NCBI GenBank assembly: GCA_027485645.1
Contig: JAIXQR010000007.1
Span: 620,001-684,000, forward strand
Direction: 5' to 3'
From: a bacterium
GTDB lineage: Bacteria; Armatimonadota; Fimbriimonadia; Fimbriimonadales; Fimbriimonadaceae
Length of the DNA: 64,000 nt
The stretch's first letter is position 1, and each line of letters begins with the position of its first letter. Below, piece after piece: positions 55,915-62,968 of the stretch. The notes under the pieces were generated by a model, which saw nothing but the letters and a program-made list of their open reading frames with translations, had not been told where the DNA came from and searched no databases. Made by a program: the position numbers and the translations under genes.

Positions 55915-58287
55915 GTGGAACACAATCACAACGAAGACCCTTTCGCCAATATCCCCCGCGCGGAAGCTTGGTCACTCGTCGTTGGGCAAGCCGGATCCAT
56001 CGCGGTCTATGTAGCGCTCGCCTTCCTGGTCCTGTCCGGGATTCTCTATCTGATCTCCGGCAAAGTACCAAAGGCTGAAAAATTTGCGACGATCTCGTTC
56101 GTCATCGGCAGCATCAGCATCTTCGTTCCATTCGGATGCTTGCTCGCCCTTTTCATCAAAGACCAGTTTCAGTACGAGTACGTCTTCAGCCACGGCGACT
56201 CCCTCACCGAACTCAAATACAAAATCGCGGGAGTTTGGACTGCCCAAGAAGGCAGTTTCCTTCTCTGGGCCTGCGCAACAAGCCTGTTTGGCCTCCTCAC
56301 GATTGGCGGTTCTGGCCTTTATCGTCGAACCTACGGTACGGTTTTCGCGCTGATTCTGAGCGCGCTATGCGGCATTCTCGCCTACGAATCGCCTTTTGAC
56401 CTCCTTAAGGACGTCGTCCAAAAGGGCGAAGTCCTGATGCCGCCACGAGGCAACGGAATGACGCCGAGCTTACAGAACTACTGGGTTGTCATCCACCCGC
56501 CCACCATCTTCCTCGGCTTCGGCGCGCTCACGATCTTCTTCGCTTACGCGGTCGCAGCGTTGGTGCACAAGAACGCCAAGGATTGGATCACCTACTGCCG
56601 TCCTTGGAGTCTTGCCACTCTCGCCATTCTCGGTCTCGGCCTCAGCATGGGCGGTCTTTGGGCATACGAAACTCAAGGCTGGGGTGGATTCTGGGCCTGG
56701 GATCCAGTCGAGAACGTGAGCTTGGTCCCCTGGTTGCTGATGGCAACCCTCATCCACGGCATCATCGTGCAAAACGTCCGCGGCCGATGGGCAGCTTCGA
56801 ACCTGATCATGGGCGGCCTGCCGTTCCTGAGCTTTGTTTACGGCACCTTCCTTACCCGCTCTGGATTGCTCGACAAAGTCAGCGTCCACTCGTTCGCGAG
56901 CATGGATCGCAACGCCCTCGGCATCCTGCGCGGCTTTCTCATTTTCTTGGTCGTTGGGTTCATCGCGCTCTGCATTTGGCGAGCGAAAAGCGTTGCTAAA
57001 GAAACGGTTAAGCCGATCGACCCCGAAAACGGCATCAGCCGCGAGAACTCCTACCGCTTCGGCATGATGGTGCTCTCGATGCTGGGCCTTGTCATCGCGG
57101 TTGGAATGTCCTGGCCCGTGATTGCTGCCCTCCGCGGCGGCCAAGGTGCCCGCGTCGAAGAGTGGCTGTACCACCAGGTCGTCGTCTGGTTCTTCATCCC
57201 GCTCATGCTCCTCATGGGCGCCGCACCTTTTGTTTCCTGGCGCGAGATGGGTGCGAAGGCACTCTTTGGCCGAATCGCCAACGTGCTGAGCCTCTCGATC
57301 GGTTTGACCGGCTTCACCTTCATAGGGCTCATGGATGGCCCGTTCGGCGTTCGATCGCACGCTGAAAGCACGGTCCGAAACCCAATGGGCGGCACTTGGC
57401 CCCTCATTCCCGTGCTCGGCTTGCTCATGTTCCTCTGCTGGTTTGTCGCGGTCACCGGCGCGTGGCGAGCCATCGAGCTGGCGAAGAAGTGGAAGATGTC
57501 GGTCGGCGGGTTCGTTTCCCACCTCGGCTTCGCCGTTCTGATTGGTGGCCTCATCCTCTCGCGCGGAATGGAAAAGAAGCAGCAGTCATTTGTCCAATCC
57601 GGCTCGCCCGCATCCGCGCTCGACTACGTCGTCTCCTTCAAGAAGCTTGAAGGCAAAGACCTATTCGACCGCGACAGCAAGGCCGTCTTCGAATTCAAAG
57701 ACCCGGCTGGTCGAACCTTCGACGCAACTCCGGGGCTGTACTACTACGAGCAAGGCGAAGAGCTCAAGACCCAAGTCTGGCCATTCGTCAAGTCGTCCCC
57801 AACCCACGACGTCTACGTTGCCCTATTCCCGCCGGTAACCGACGTTTGGGACATGCCAAAGACCTTCAAGCCGAAGGAAAAGCGCACGGTCGACCAAATC
57901 ACCGTCGAGTACCTTGAGCCAACCTCGAACGGAACAACCGGAGTCGGGGCCAAGTTCGGCGCGAAGATGCGTATCACCACCCGTACCGGCACCTTCGATG
58001 TCGAACCGCAAATGCAAGTCACCGAAGGCGGAATTCAACCTTTGCTCACCCCGGTCGGAACCGAATTCTTCGCCGTTCTCGGCCGAATGGATGCCGCCAC
58101 TAGGGCCGTTGATTTGAAGCTGATGTTCCAAAAGCCGCTCTATCCGCTTGAGGTGTTCTACAAGCCGATGACGAGCTTGGTCTGGATTGGAACCGGTATC
58201 CTGACCATCGGCGGGTTAATGTCCGCCTTCGCCCGACGACGAAGGCACAGCAAAGCTCCTGCCCCACTTTCGCCGGTAGAGGTCTAG
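55915..58287 (+). CDS. ccmF: Cytochrome c heme lyase subunit CcmF
   Basis: 790 aa, GTG start 3 nt after ccmE. Many membrane helices. The WWD heme-handling motif WGGFWAWDPVENVSLVPWL begins at Trp256. His residues in HPPTIFLGFG and in later loops fit the heme ligands. Length is larger than E. coli CcmF (647 aa); the extra part is mostly the soluble segment at about 560-740. It attaches heme to apocytochrome c with CcmH/I. No other ccm genes are present, in line with the reduced System I* form or with split loci. Confidence 0.93.
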   Translation: MEHNHNEDPFANIPRAEAWSLVVGQAGSIAVYVALAFLVLSGILYLISGKVPKAEKFATISFVIGSISIFVPFGCLLALFIKDQFQYEYVFSHGDSLTELKYKIAGVWTAQEGSFLLWACATSLFGLLTIGGSGLYRRTYGTVFALILSALCGILAYESPFDLLKDVVQKGEVLMPPRGNGMTPSLQNYWVVIHPPTIFLGFGALTIFFAYAVAALVHKNAKDWITYCRPWSLATLAILGLGLSMGGLWAYETQGWGGFWAWDPVENVSLVPWLLMATLIHGIIVQNVRGRWAASNLIMGGLPFLSFVYGTFLTRSGLLDKVSVHSFASMDRNALGILRGFLIFLVVGFIALCIWRAKSVAKETVKPIDPENGISRENSYRFGMMVLSMLGLVIAVGMSWPVIAALRGGQGARVEEWLYHQVVVWFFIPLMLLMGAAPFVSWREMGAKALFGRIANVLSLSIGLTGFTFIGLMDGPFGVRSHAESTVRNPMGGTWPLIPVLGLLMFLCWFVAVTGAWRAIELAKKWKMSVGGFVSHLGFAVLIGGLILSRGMEKKQQSFVQSGSPASALDYVVSFKKLEGKDLFDRDSKAVFEFKDPAGRTFDATPGLYYYEQGEELKTQVWPFVKSSPTHDVYVALFPPVTDVWDMPKTFKPKEKRTVDQITVEYLEPTSNGTTGVGAKFGAKMRITTRTGTFDVEPQMQVTEGGIQPLLTPVGTEFFAVLGRMDAATRAVDLKLMFQKPLYPLEVFYKPMTSLVWIGTGILTIGGLMSAFARRRRHSKAPAPLSPVEV

Positions 58288-58291
58288 CCGA

Positions 58292-58654
58292 TTGCGACTT
58301 TCTCAGCTACTTAAATCGAAGTTACATCACGCCCACGTAACCTACGCGAACCCAGAGTACGTTGGGAGCATCGAAATCGGTGCCGAGCTCATGCAGCAAG
58401 CCGGCATTCAAAACGGCGAGATGGTGAACATTTGGTCGGTGGATGGAACAGCACGGATTCAGACCTATGCCTTCGCCGGTCCAACCGGAGCCATTGGCAT
58501 CAACGGAGGCGCCGCTCACTTCTTCAAGCCCGGCGAGCGCGTGATCATCGCGGCCTTTGATTACTCCGACGAGCCCATCACTCCCATCCTCCTCCTGCTA
58601 AACGAGAAGAACGAAGTTGTCCGACAGATGACGCCCTTTACGACCCATGGATGA
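58292..58654 (+). CDS. panD: Aspartate 1-decarboxylase
   Basis: 120 aa from a TTG at 58292, 4 nt after the ccmF stop; a GAGG lies about 12 nt upstream. It makes beta-alanine for pantothenate and CoA. The self-cleavage site Gly25-Ser26 is in NPEYVGSIEIG, where Ser26 becomes the pyruvoyl group. KSKLHHAHVTYANPEYVG, then TGAIGINGGAAHFFKPGERVIIAAFDY match the family. The 3' end overlaps pyrE by 8 bp. Confidence 0.93.
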   Translation: MRLSQLLKSKLHHAHVTYANPEYVGSIEIGAELMQQAGIQNGEMVNIWSVDGTARIQTYAFAGPTGAIGINGGAAHFFKPGERVIIAAFDYSDEPITPILLLLNEKNEVVRQMTPFTTHG

Positions 58655-59225
58655 TCTCAGCGAAAAAATCGGCAGCCTGCTCCGCGAATCTGGCGCAATC
58701 CTAAACGGACACTTTCTGCTCACCAGCGGCCGCCACAGCGCGGTGTACTTCGAGAAGTTCCGCTTGCTCGAGGAGCCAGGAATTCTTTCCCAGGTTTGCG
58801 AGCCGATCGCCGAGTTTTTCCGCCCCTTGGGGCTGACCCACGTAGCTGGCCCGACCACCGGCGGGATCATTATCGCCTTCGAAGTTGCGCGCCAACTCGG
58901 CCTTCCTGCAATCTATGTGGAGTCCGAAAACGGAAAGCGGTTGCTTCGACGAGGCAAAACCCTTCCGGATCACGCCCTGATCGGCGTTGTCGATGACGTT
59001 CTAACTACCGGCATCTCGCTGCGCGAAACCGGCGCCGCCCTGGAAGAAGCCGGAGGCAAGATCGCGGCATACGGAGTGCTGATCAACCGTGCCGGGAATC
59101 TCGACCTTGGATTACCCCTCCACTCCGCGTATGAAGCGAAGGCAGAATCGTTCGCTCCAGACGAGGTTCCTGAGTGGCTTGAGGCCATCCCGGTCACAAA
59201 GCCTGGTACCCGCGTAATCGCCTGA
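58647..59225 (+). CDS. pyrE: Orotate phosphoribosyltransferase
   Basis: 192 aa. It joins orotate and PRPP to make OMP in pyrimidine synthesis. The PRPP-binding motif is VVDDVLTTGISLRETGAAL (about 113-131), with HFLLTSGRHSAVYFEKFRLLEEPG at the N-terminus (SG.HS.xYF typical) and VAGPTTGGIIIAFEVARQLGLPAIYVE in between. It starts inside the end of panD; panD, pyrE and the ccm genes look like one transcription unit of unrelated housekeeping genes. Confidence 0.95.
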   Translation: MDDLSEKIGSLLRESGAILNGHFLLTSGRHSAVYFEKFRLLEEPGILSQVCEPIAEFFRPLGLTHVAGPTTGGIIIAFEVARQLGLPAIYVESENGKRLLRRGKTLPDHALIGVVDDVLTTGISLRETGAALEEAGGKIAAYGVLINRAGNLDLGLPLHSAYEAKAESFAPDEVPEWLEAIPVTKPGTRVIA

Positions 59226-59243
59226 GGTACCATCTTTAGTCTT

Positions 59244-59329
59244 GCCGTCGTGGCGAAATTGGTAGACGCACCGTCTTCAGGTGGCGGCGCCCAAAAGGCA
59301 TCTCGGTTCGAGTCCGAGCGACGGCACCA
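59244..59329 (+). tRNA. tRNA-Leu (CAG)
   Basis: 86 nt with encoded CCA. Acceptor GCCGTCG/CGACGGC, anticodon stem CCGTC/GGCGG with loop TTCAGGT (anticodon CAG), long variable arm between about 59286 and 59303, T-arm CTCGG/CCGAG with TTCGAGT. The long variable arm and G-A discriminator context identify a class II leucine tRNA. TACCAT at 59228-59233 is a possible -10. Confidence 0.94.
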
Positions 59330-59400
59330 AGCTTTGGCGAACTTTCGATTAAAGCAAGGTTAAGAGAATAATAATTGCGCTACCATCATGTAGCAAAGGA

Positions 59401-60222
59401 ATGGATTCCCCAATTCCACCCGATGGGCCAACGCCCACTTACCGATCCATCTTCATCTCCGACTTACATCTCGGTTCCGCTCAATGTCGGGTAGATGAGC
59501 TCAGCCAGTTTCTGGCAGGTGTCAATGCAACGTATATCTATCTCGTAGGAGACGTTGTCGACGCCTGGGTTGGCGGCAGCACGACCCGATGGAAGCCCGG
59601 CCAAGAACGCGCCTTGCTCTCCTTGCTCGAGAAAGCTTCGCCCAGCTGCAAAGTTCGCTACACCCCCGGAAATCACGACGCCGTTATGCGGCGCTTTATT
59701 GGTATCAAGGTCTTCAGCACGGAGATCCAGCACTCTTTCATCCACGAAACGGTCGATGGCCGACGATTCCTGGTTGTGCACGGCGACCTGTTCGACAAAT
59801 TCGTCACGACCTACAAGCCGATCGCCTGGTTCCTTGCCTGGATGCACGAAATCACGCTGGGCCTGAATCACTACACCAACCTGATCGGTGCGAAGTTCGG
59901 ACGCAAGCCCAGCAACTACGGTCGAGACATCAAGCGAAAGGTGAAATCAATCACCGAGCGCGCGACCGGGTTCGAAAATCTCCTGGCTGCCGAGGCGCGC
60001 CGTCAGAATATGGACGGCGTGATCTGTGGACACATCCACAAGCCGAAGATTTCGATTCTCGAGGGCAATACGATGTACGTCAACACTGGCGACTGGGTTG
60101 AGCACTGCTCGTTCGTGGTCGAACATTGGGACGGATCGCTCGAATTGCGATCGTTCTCGGCCGAAATCAAGCCAGCAGCGGATGCCGCCAACGAAGCGCG
60201 AGAGTATCGAAAGTCCCTCTGA
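59401..60222 (+). CDS. LpxH-like UDP-2,3-diacylglucosamine diphosphatase family phosphoesterase
   Basis: 273 aa. Complete calcineurin-like metal site: ISDLHLG (D, H), VGDVVD (D), TPGNHD (N, H), VVHGDLFD (H) and CGHIHKPK (H, H). Length and the membrane-hugging helix (FLAWMHEITLGLNHYTN) fit the LpxH/YbbF group that cleaves UDP-2,3-diacylglucosamine in lipid A synthesis, although distant COG2908 members have other roles. AAGGA is directly before the ATG (no spacing), so initiation may use it poorly. Next to a GT28 glycosyltransferase and two membrane proteins, it fits an envelope-lipid locus. Confidence 0.82.
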   Translation: MDSPIPPDGPTPTYRSIFISDLHLGSAQCRVDELSQFLAGVNATYIYLVGDVVDAWVGGSTTRWKPGQERALLSLLEKASPSCKVRYTPGNHDAVMRRFIGIKVFSTEIQHSFIHETVDGRRFLVVHGDLFDKFVTTYKPIAWFLAWMHEITLGLNHYTNLIGAKFGRKPSNYGRDIKRKVKSITERATGFENLLAAEARRQNMDGVICGHIHKPKISILEGNTMYVNTGDWVEHCSFVVEHWDGSLELRSFSAEIKPAADAANEAREYRKSL

Positions 60223-60252
60223 ACGGGGCCGAAGTGCTATTCTTAACGTTCG

Positions 60253-60978
60253 TTGGTGCCGCAACCTATGACTCCGCAGCGTTTGGAACCTAAGCCCAAA
60301 CGAGACCGAAATCTGTTCCAACGAGCCTCGATCATTCTTCGCCGAAGCGGACTCAAGACGGTCAAGTCGTGGGTAAACCCGGCTTACCACCTTCGCAAGA
60401 TTCGCGAAGACCTCAGTTCTGCCGCTCACGGACTCAAGGTTTGGCACTTAGGCCGGCTACTTGAAGATCCACCTCGGTTCGCCACCGCCGCCCGCGGAAA
60501 GTTCTTTGCCACGTTCGTTATCGCTGGCGCGTGCGCTTCCGTTGCCCTGCCCATCGGTCACGCAGCGCAAGCTTCCTCGAGCAATTTCTGGACCGGAATG
60601 TTCGTCACCATCGGCGTCGGGCACGGCATTGCGAACTTGGGCTTCTGGATAATCTGGGGCACCACAAACCGAGACCTGTACCGCTCGGTCAACGGTTTTG
60701 TGCCGAAGTTTGTGGCGATTGCGAAAGACGTTCTGCCCCTTCTCGGCCGAGGGCTCCAAATCGCGATTCCGCTCACCGCCGTAGCCCTGCTTCTAAACGT
60801 GCCCATCGTTGGCGCAGTTGAGAAGTTCCTTCCCGCGTCCGTCCGGCTATTGCCGGTTGGCGTGATCATGGCCATCGTGGACGCGCTGATGTTCAACAGC
60901 CACTATGTGCGGCTGATGGGCAACCTGTTCGAAAAGTACTCGAACGAGATGGCGAAGAAGTACTGCGTGACGAACTAA
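60253..60978 (+). CDS. Membrane protein of unknown function
   Basis: 241 aa from a TTG at 60253; a GTG (60256) or ATG (60268) could also serve. Basic N-terminus (about 1-60, many Lys and Arg) followed by five or so hydrophobic helices (about 80-100, 108-135, 150-180, 185-205 and 210-228). No catalytic motif seen. An extended -10 (TGCTATTCT, 60235-60243) lies close to the start. It ends in a shared CTAA with the convergent glycosyltransferase gene. Possible helper of envelope-lipid transport, but this is only from context. Confidence 0.68.
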   Translation: MVPQPMTPQRLEPKPKRDRNLFQRASIILRRSGLKTVKSWVNPAYHLRKIREDLSSAAHGLKVWHLGRLLEDPPRFATAARGKFFATFVIAGACASVALPIGHAAQASSSNFWTGMFVTIGVGHGIANLGFWIIWGTTNRDLYRSVNGFVPKFVAIAKDVLPLLGRGLQIAIPLTAVALLLNVPIVGAVEKFLPASVRLLPVGVIMAIVDALMFNSHYVRLMGNLFEKYSNEMAKKYCVTN

Positions 60979-62132
60979 ACCGCAGCCGTTTGCCCACGCG
61001 CTACGCCGCTCTCGGCCGCCAGCTCCAACACCTTCATCGCAATTTCAACCGCTGCGTGAGGCTTTCCGCACCGCTGGGCGTTCTCCGTCATGATCTTGAG
61101 CGTTGCGGGCTGCTCAACCAGTTCTCGAACCACGGTCTCCAGCTCTTCGTTGGTCTTCGTGAACCGACCAATGCCCTGCTCCACCAAGAAGCGCGCGTTG
61201 TCCTCTTCTTGTCCCGGAATCAGGAACGGCTCGTGAACGATGAACGCCTTTCCTGCCGCGAGGGCTTCCGACACCGTCAGTCCGCCCGGCTTGCCGATGA
61301 TGATATCGCTGCCGTGCATCAACTTCGCCATGTCCGTAACCGGAAGTCGTCGCAGCACTCGGACCTCCTTCGCGATCCCCTTATCCGTTGATGCGCTGAT
61401 CTTTTCGTACATTCGGTCGTTTCGACCGCAGACGATGAGGATCTGAAGGTCCTTGATTTTCGTTAAAACTTCTACCGCGCCCTCAAAATCGCCCGCACCA
61501 ATGCCGCCGGCAGTGAGCAAAGCCACCGGATAATCTGGGTCGAGCTCGAGCTTCTGTTTGGCTTCTCGAAGATCAGGTCGCTCGCCAAAAGCGGCATGAA
61601 CCGGGATGCCGGTGATCGTGTACTTGTCCGTCGCCTCTGGCATGCGCTTGGCAAGCTCGGTCAAGCTCCATGGTTGCGGCAAGAAGAACCAGTCTGGCTT
61701 GCCTCGTTGCCACATGAGGTGCGGATACAGATCGGTCACCACGACGGCGAACTTGAACGGAATCGTCTCACGCAGCACGTTGAGCTTTGGTTGCGGAAGC
61801 GAGTGCGTACAGAGCACCAAATGTGGTTGGTAAATATCGATCAGGTCTTCGAGCCGCTTGAGAAAAAGGTTGTCGGCAAACGACTGAACCCGGAAAGCAA
61901 ACCCGTTGACATCACTGATCCGGTAGAGCCAGCCCCAAGCCTCGGGAGCCGACCGCACGGTCGCCTCGTAGCCGCCGCCGTACCAAGTCTTAAAGGCAGG
62001 TGGCGCGTAATCGAGGCCGTCGATCACTTTGACGTCCGCACCGAGCCGCTTGAGCTCTGCTTCGACGGCAATGGCGGCGCTGATGTGCCCATTACCGGTG
62101 GATGCGTGGATGATCAGGATCTTTGGCTTCAT
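60975..62132 (-). CDS. GT28 glycolipid glycosyltransferase (MGDG/diglucosyl-diacylglycerol synthase type)
   Basis: 385 aa. N-terminal ILIIHASTGNGHISAAIAVE is the acceptor-domain start of MurG/MGD-type enzymes, which usually read SxGGGHxxAA. Donor-side motifs: VALLTAGGIGAGDFEGAVEVL, LIVCGRNDRMYEKI, and HGSDIIIGKPGGLTVSEALAAGKAFIVHEPFLIPGQEEDNARFL. It would transfer glucose or galactose from a nucleotide sugar to diacylglycerol. The start overlaps the upstream membrane-protein gene by 4 bp (ATGA). Confidence 0.88.
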   Translation of the reverse strand: MKPKILIIHASTGNGHISAAIAVEAELKRLGADVKVIDGLDYAPPAFKTWYGGGYEATVRSAPEAWGWLYRISDVNGFAFRVQSFADNLFLKRLEDLIDIYQPHLVLCTHSLPQPKLNVLRETIPFKFAVVVTDLYPHLMWQRGKPDWFFLPQPWSLTELAKRMPEATDKYTITGIPVHAAFGERPDLREAKQKLELDPDYPVALLTAGGIGAGDFEGAVEVLTKIKDLQILIVCGRNDRMYEKISASTDKGIAKEVRVLRRLPVTDMAKLMHGSDIIIGKPGGLTVSEALAAGKAFIVHEPFLIPGQEEDNARFLVEQGIGRFTKTNEELETVVRELVEQPATLKIMTENAQRCGKPHAAVEIAMKVLELAAESGVARGQTAAV

Positions 62133-62968
62133 GGGCTCTTATCAAGTCTCAGGGCCTTCCACACGCGTGTGCGGTGGAATCGTTGCAGCAAGGCGAGATA
62201 CAGGTCCATGAGGACAAGCAAAGAAATGTAACCAACGAGCAAATATTTCCGTTCCGCAATGAACGGGACCATCATGCAGCCACCCATGGCCGAAGCGATG
62301 AGGTGAATCTTCTCCGCCGCGATGGTGTCGTTGACGAAGTTGTAGAGTCCCTTTCGCGAGGAACGCTCCGTTGCCGGGCCGCCAGAAAGGCTGTCGACGA
62401 ACGTTGCGACGCGCTTTCGGAAATGCTCCAATCCGATGCGCATATAGCCCGCCTGGGTCTCAAACCAGTACGGAGCGAACAAACCGGTCGCTTTCGGCCT
62501 CTGAGGGCCAGGAATCTCGGATTGTGCTTCGTCCTCCGTCACGCGGTCATGAAGAATCGCGATCCAAAGCAGAACTCCCTTGTATGCCTCGGCAAGAATC
62601 GAGAGCACGTGGAAGGCCACCAGGAGGGCCAAAACGGTAACCGACAAAGGATGCGGATTTTCCTTGATCCCGAAATAGATCGGAATATAAGATGCGAGGC
62701 GGATGGCATTGGCGCTGGCGTAGTAACGACAGTCACGCACGCCTTTGCGGTAGGCCGGACCAGACATGATCGCCCCCTTTGCCAAGCCAGAAGCCTTTGG
62801 CAACTGGTGCCAAGGTGGGGCCAAGAACGTATAGAACACCCGCACTCCGATGAGCTCCATCAATCGAGCTACGAAGAACAGGGGATGAGCTTTGCTAAAC
62901 TTCGGCAATGCCTTTTCGTCGGGTGATGCGCCGTATTCCTTTGCAGTGCATTGAATTAACTGATCCAT
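62129..62968 (-). CDS. Membrane protein of unknown function, upstream of GT28 gene
   Basis: 279 aa. About five hydrophobic segments: 28-52 (FFVARLMELIGVRVFYTFLAP), 98-135 (LSVTVLALLVAFHVLSILAEAYKGVLLWIA), and three more at about 195-260. No recognised family. Coupled to the glycosyltransferase by a 4-bp overlap, so probably part of the same envelope-lipid function. Its 5' end overlaps the 5' end of the divergent GH127 gene by 61 bp if that gene starts at 62908. Confidence 0.7.
   Translation of the reverse strand: MDQLIQCTAKEYGASPDEKALPKFSKAHPLFFVARLMELIGVRVFYTFLAPPWHQLPKASGLAKGAIMSGPAYRKGVRDCRYYASANAIRLASYIPIYFGIKENPHPLSVTVLALLVAFHVLSILAEAYKGVLLWIAILHDRVTEDEAQSEIPGPQRPKATGLFAPYWFETQAGYMRIGLEHFRKRVATFVDSLSGGPATERSSRKGLYNFVNDTIAAEKIHLIASAMGGCMMVPFIAERKYLLVGYISLLVLMDLYLALLQRFHRTRVWKALRLDKSP
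62893..62901 (+). promoter_or_regulatory. Extended -10, leaderless start of the GH127 gene
   Basis: TGCTAAACT (TGn plus TAAACT) is followed by exactly 6 nt and the ATG at 62908. It lies inside the coding sequence of the divergent membrane-protein gene. Confidence 0.45.
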
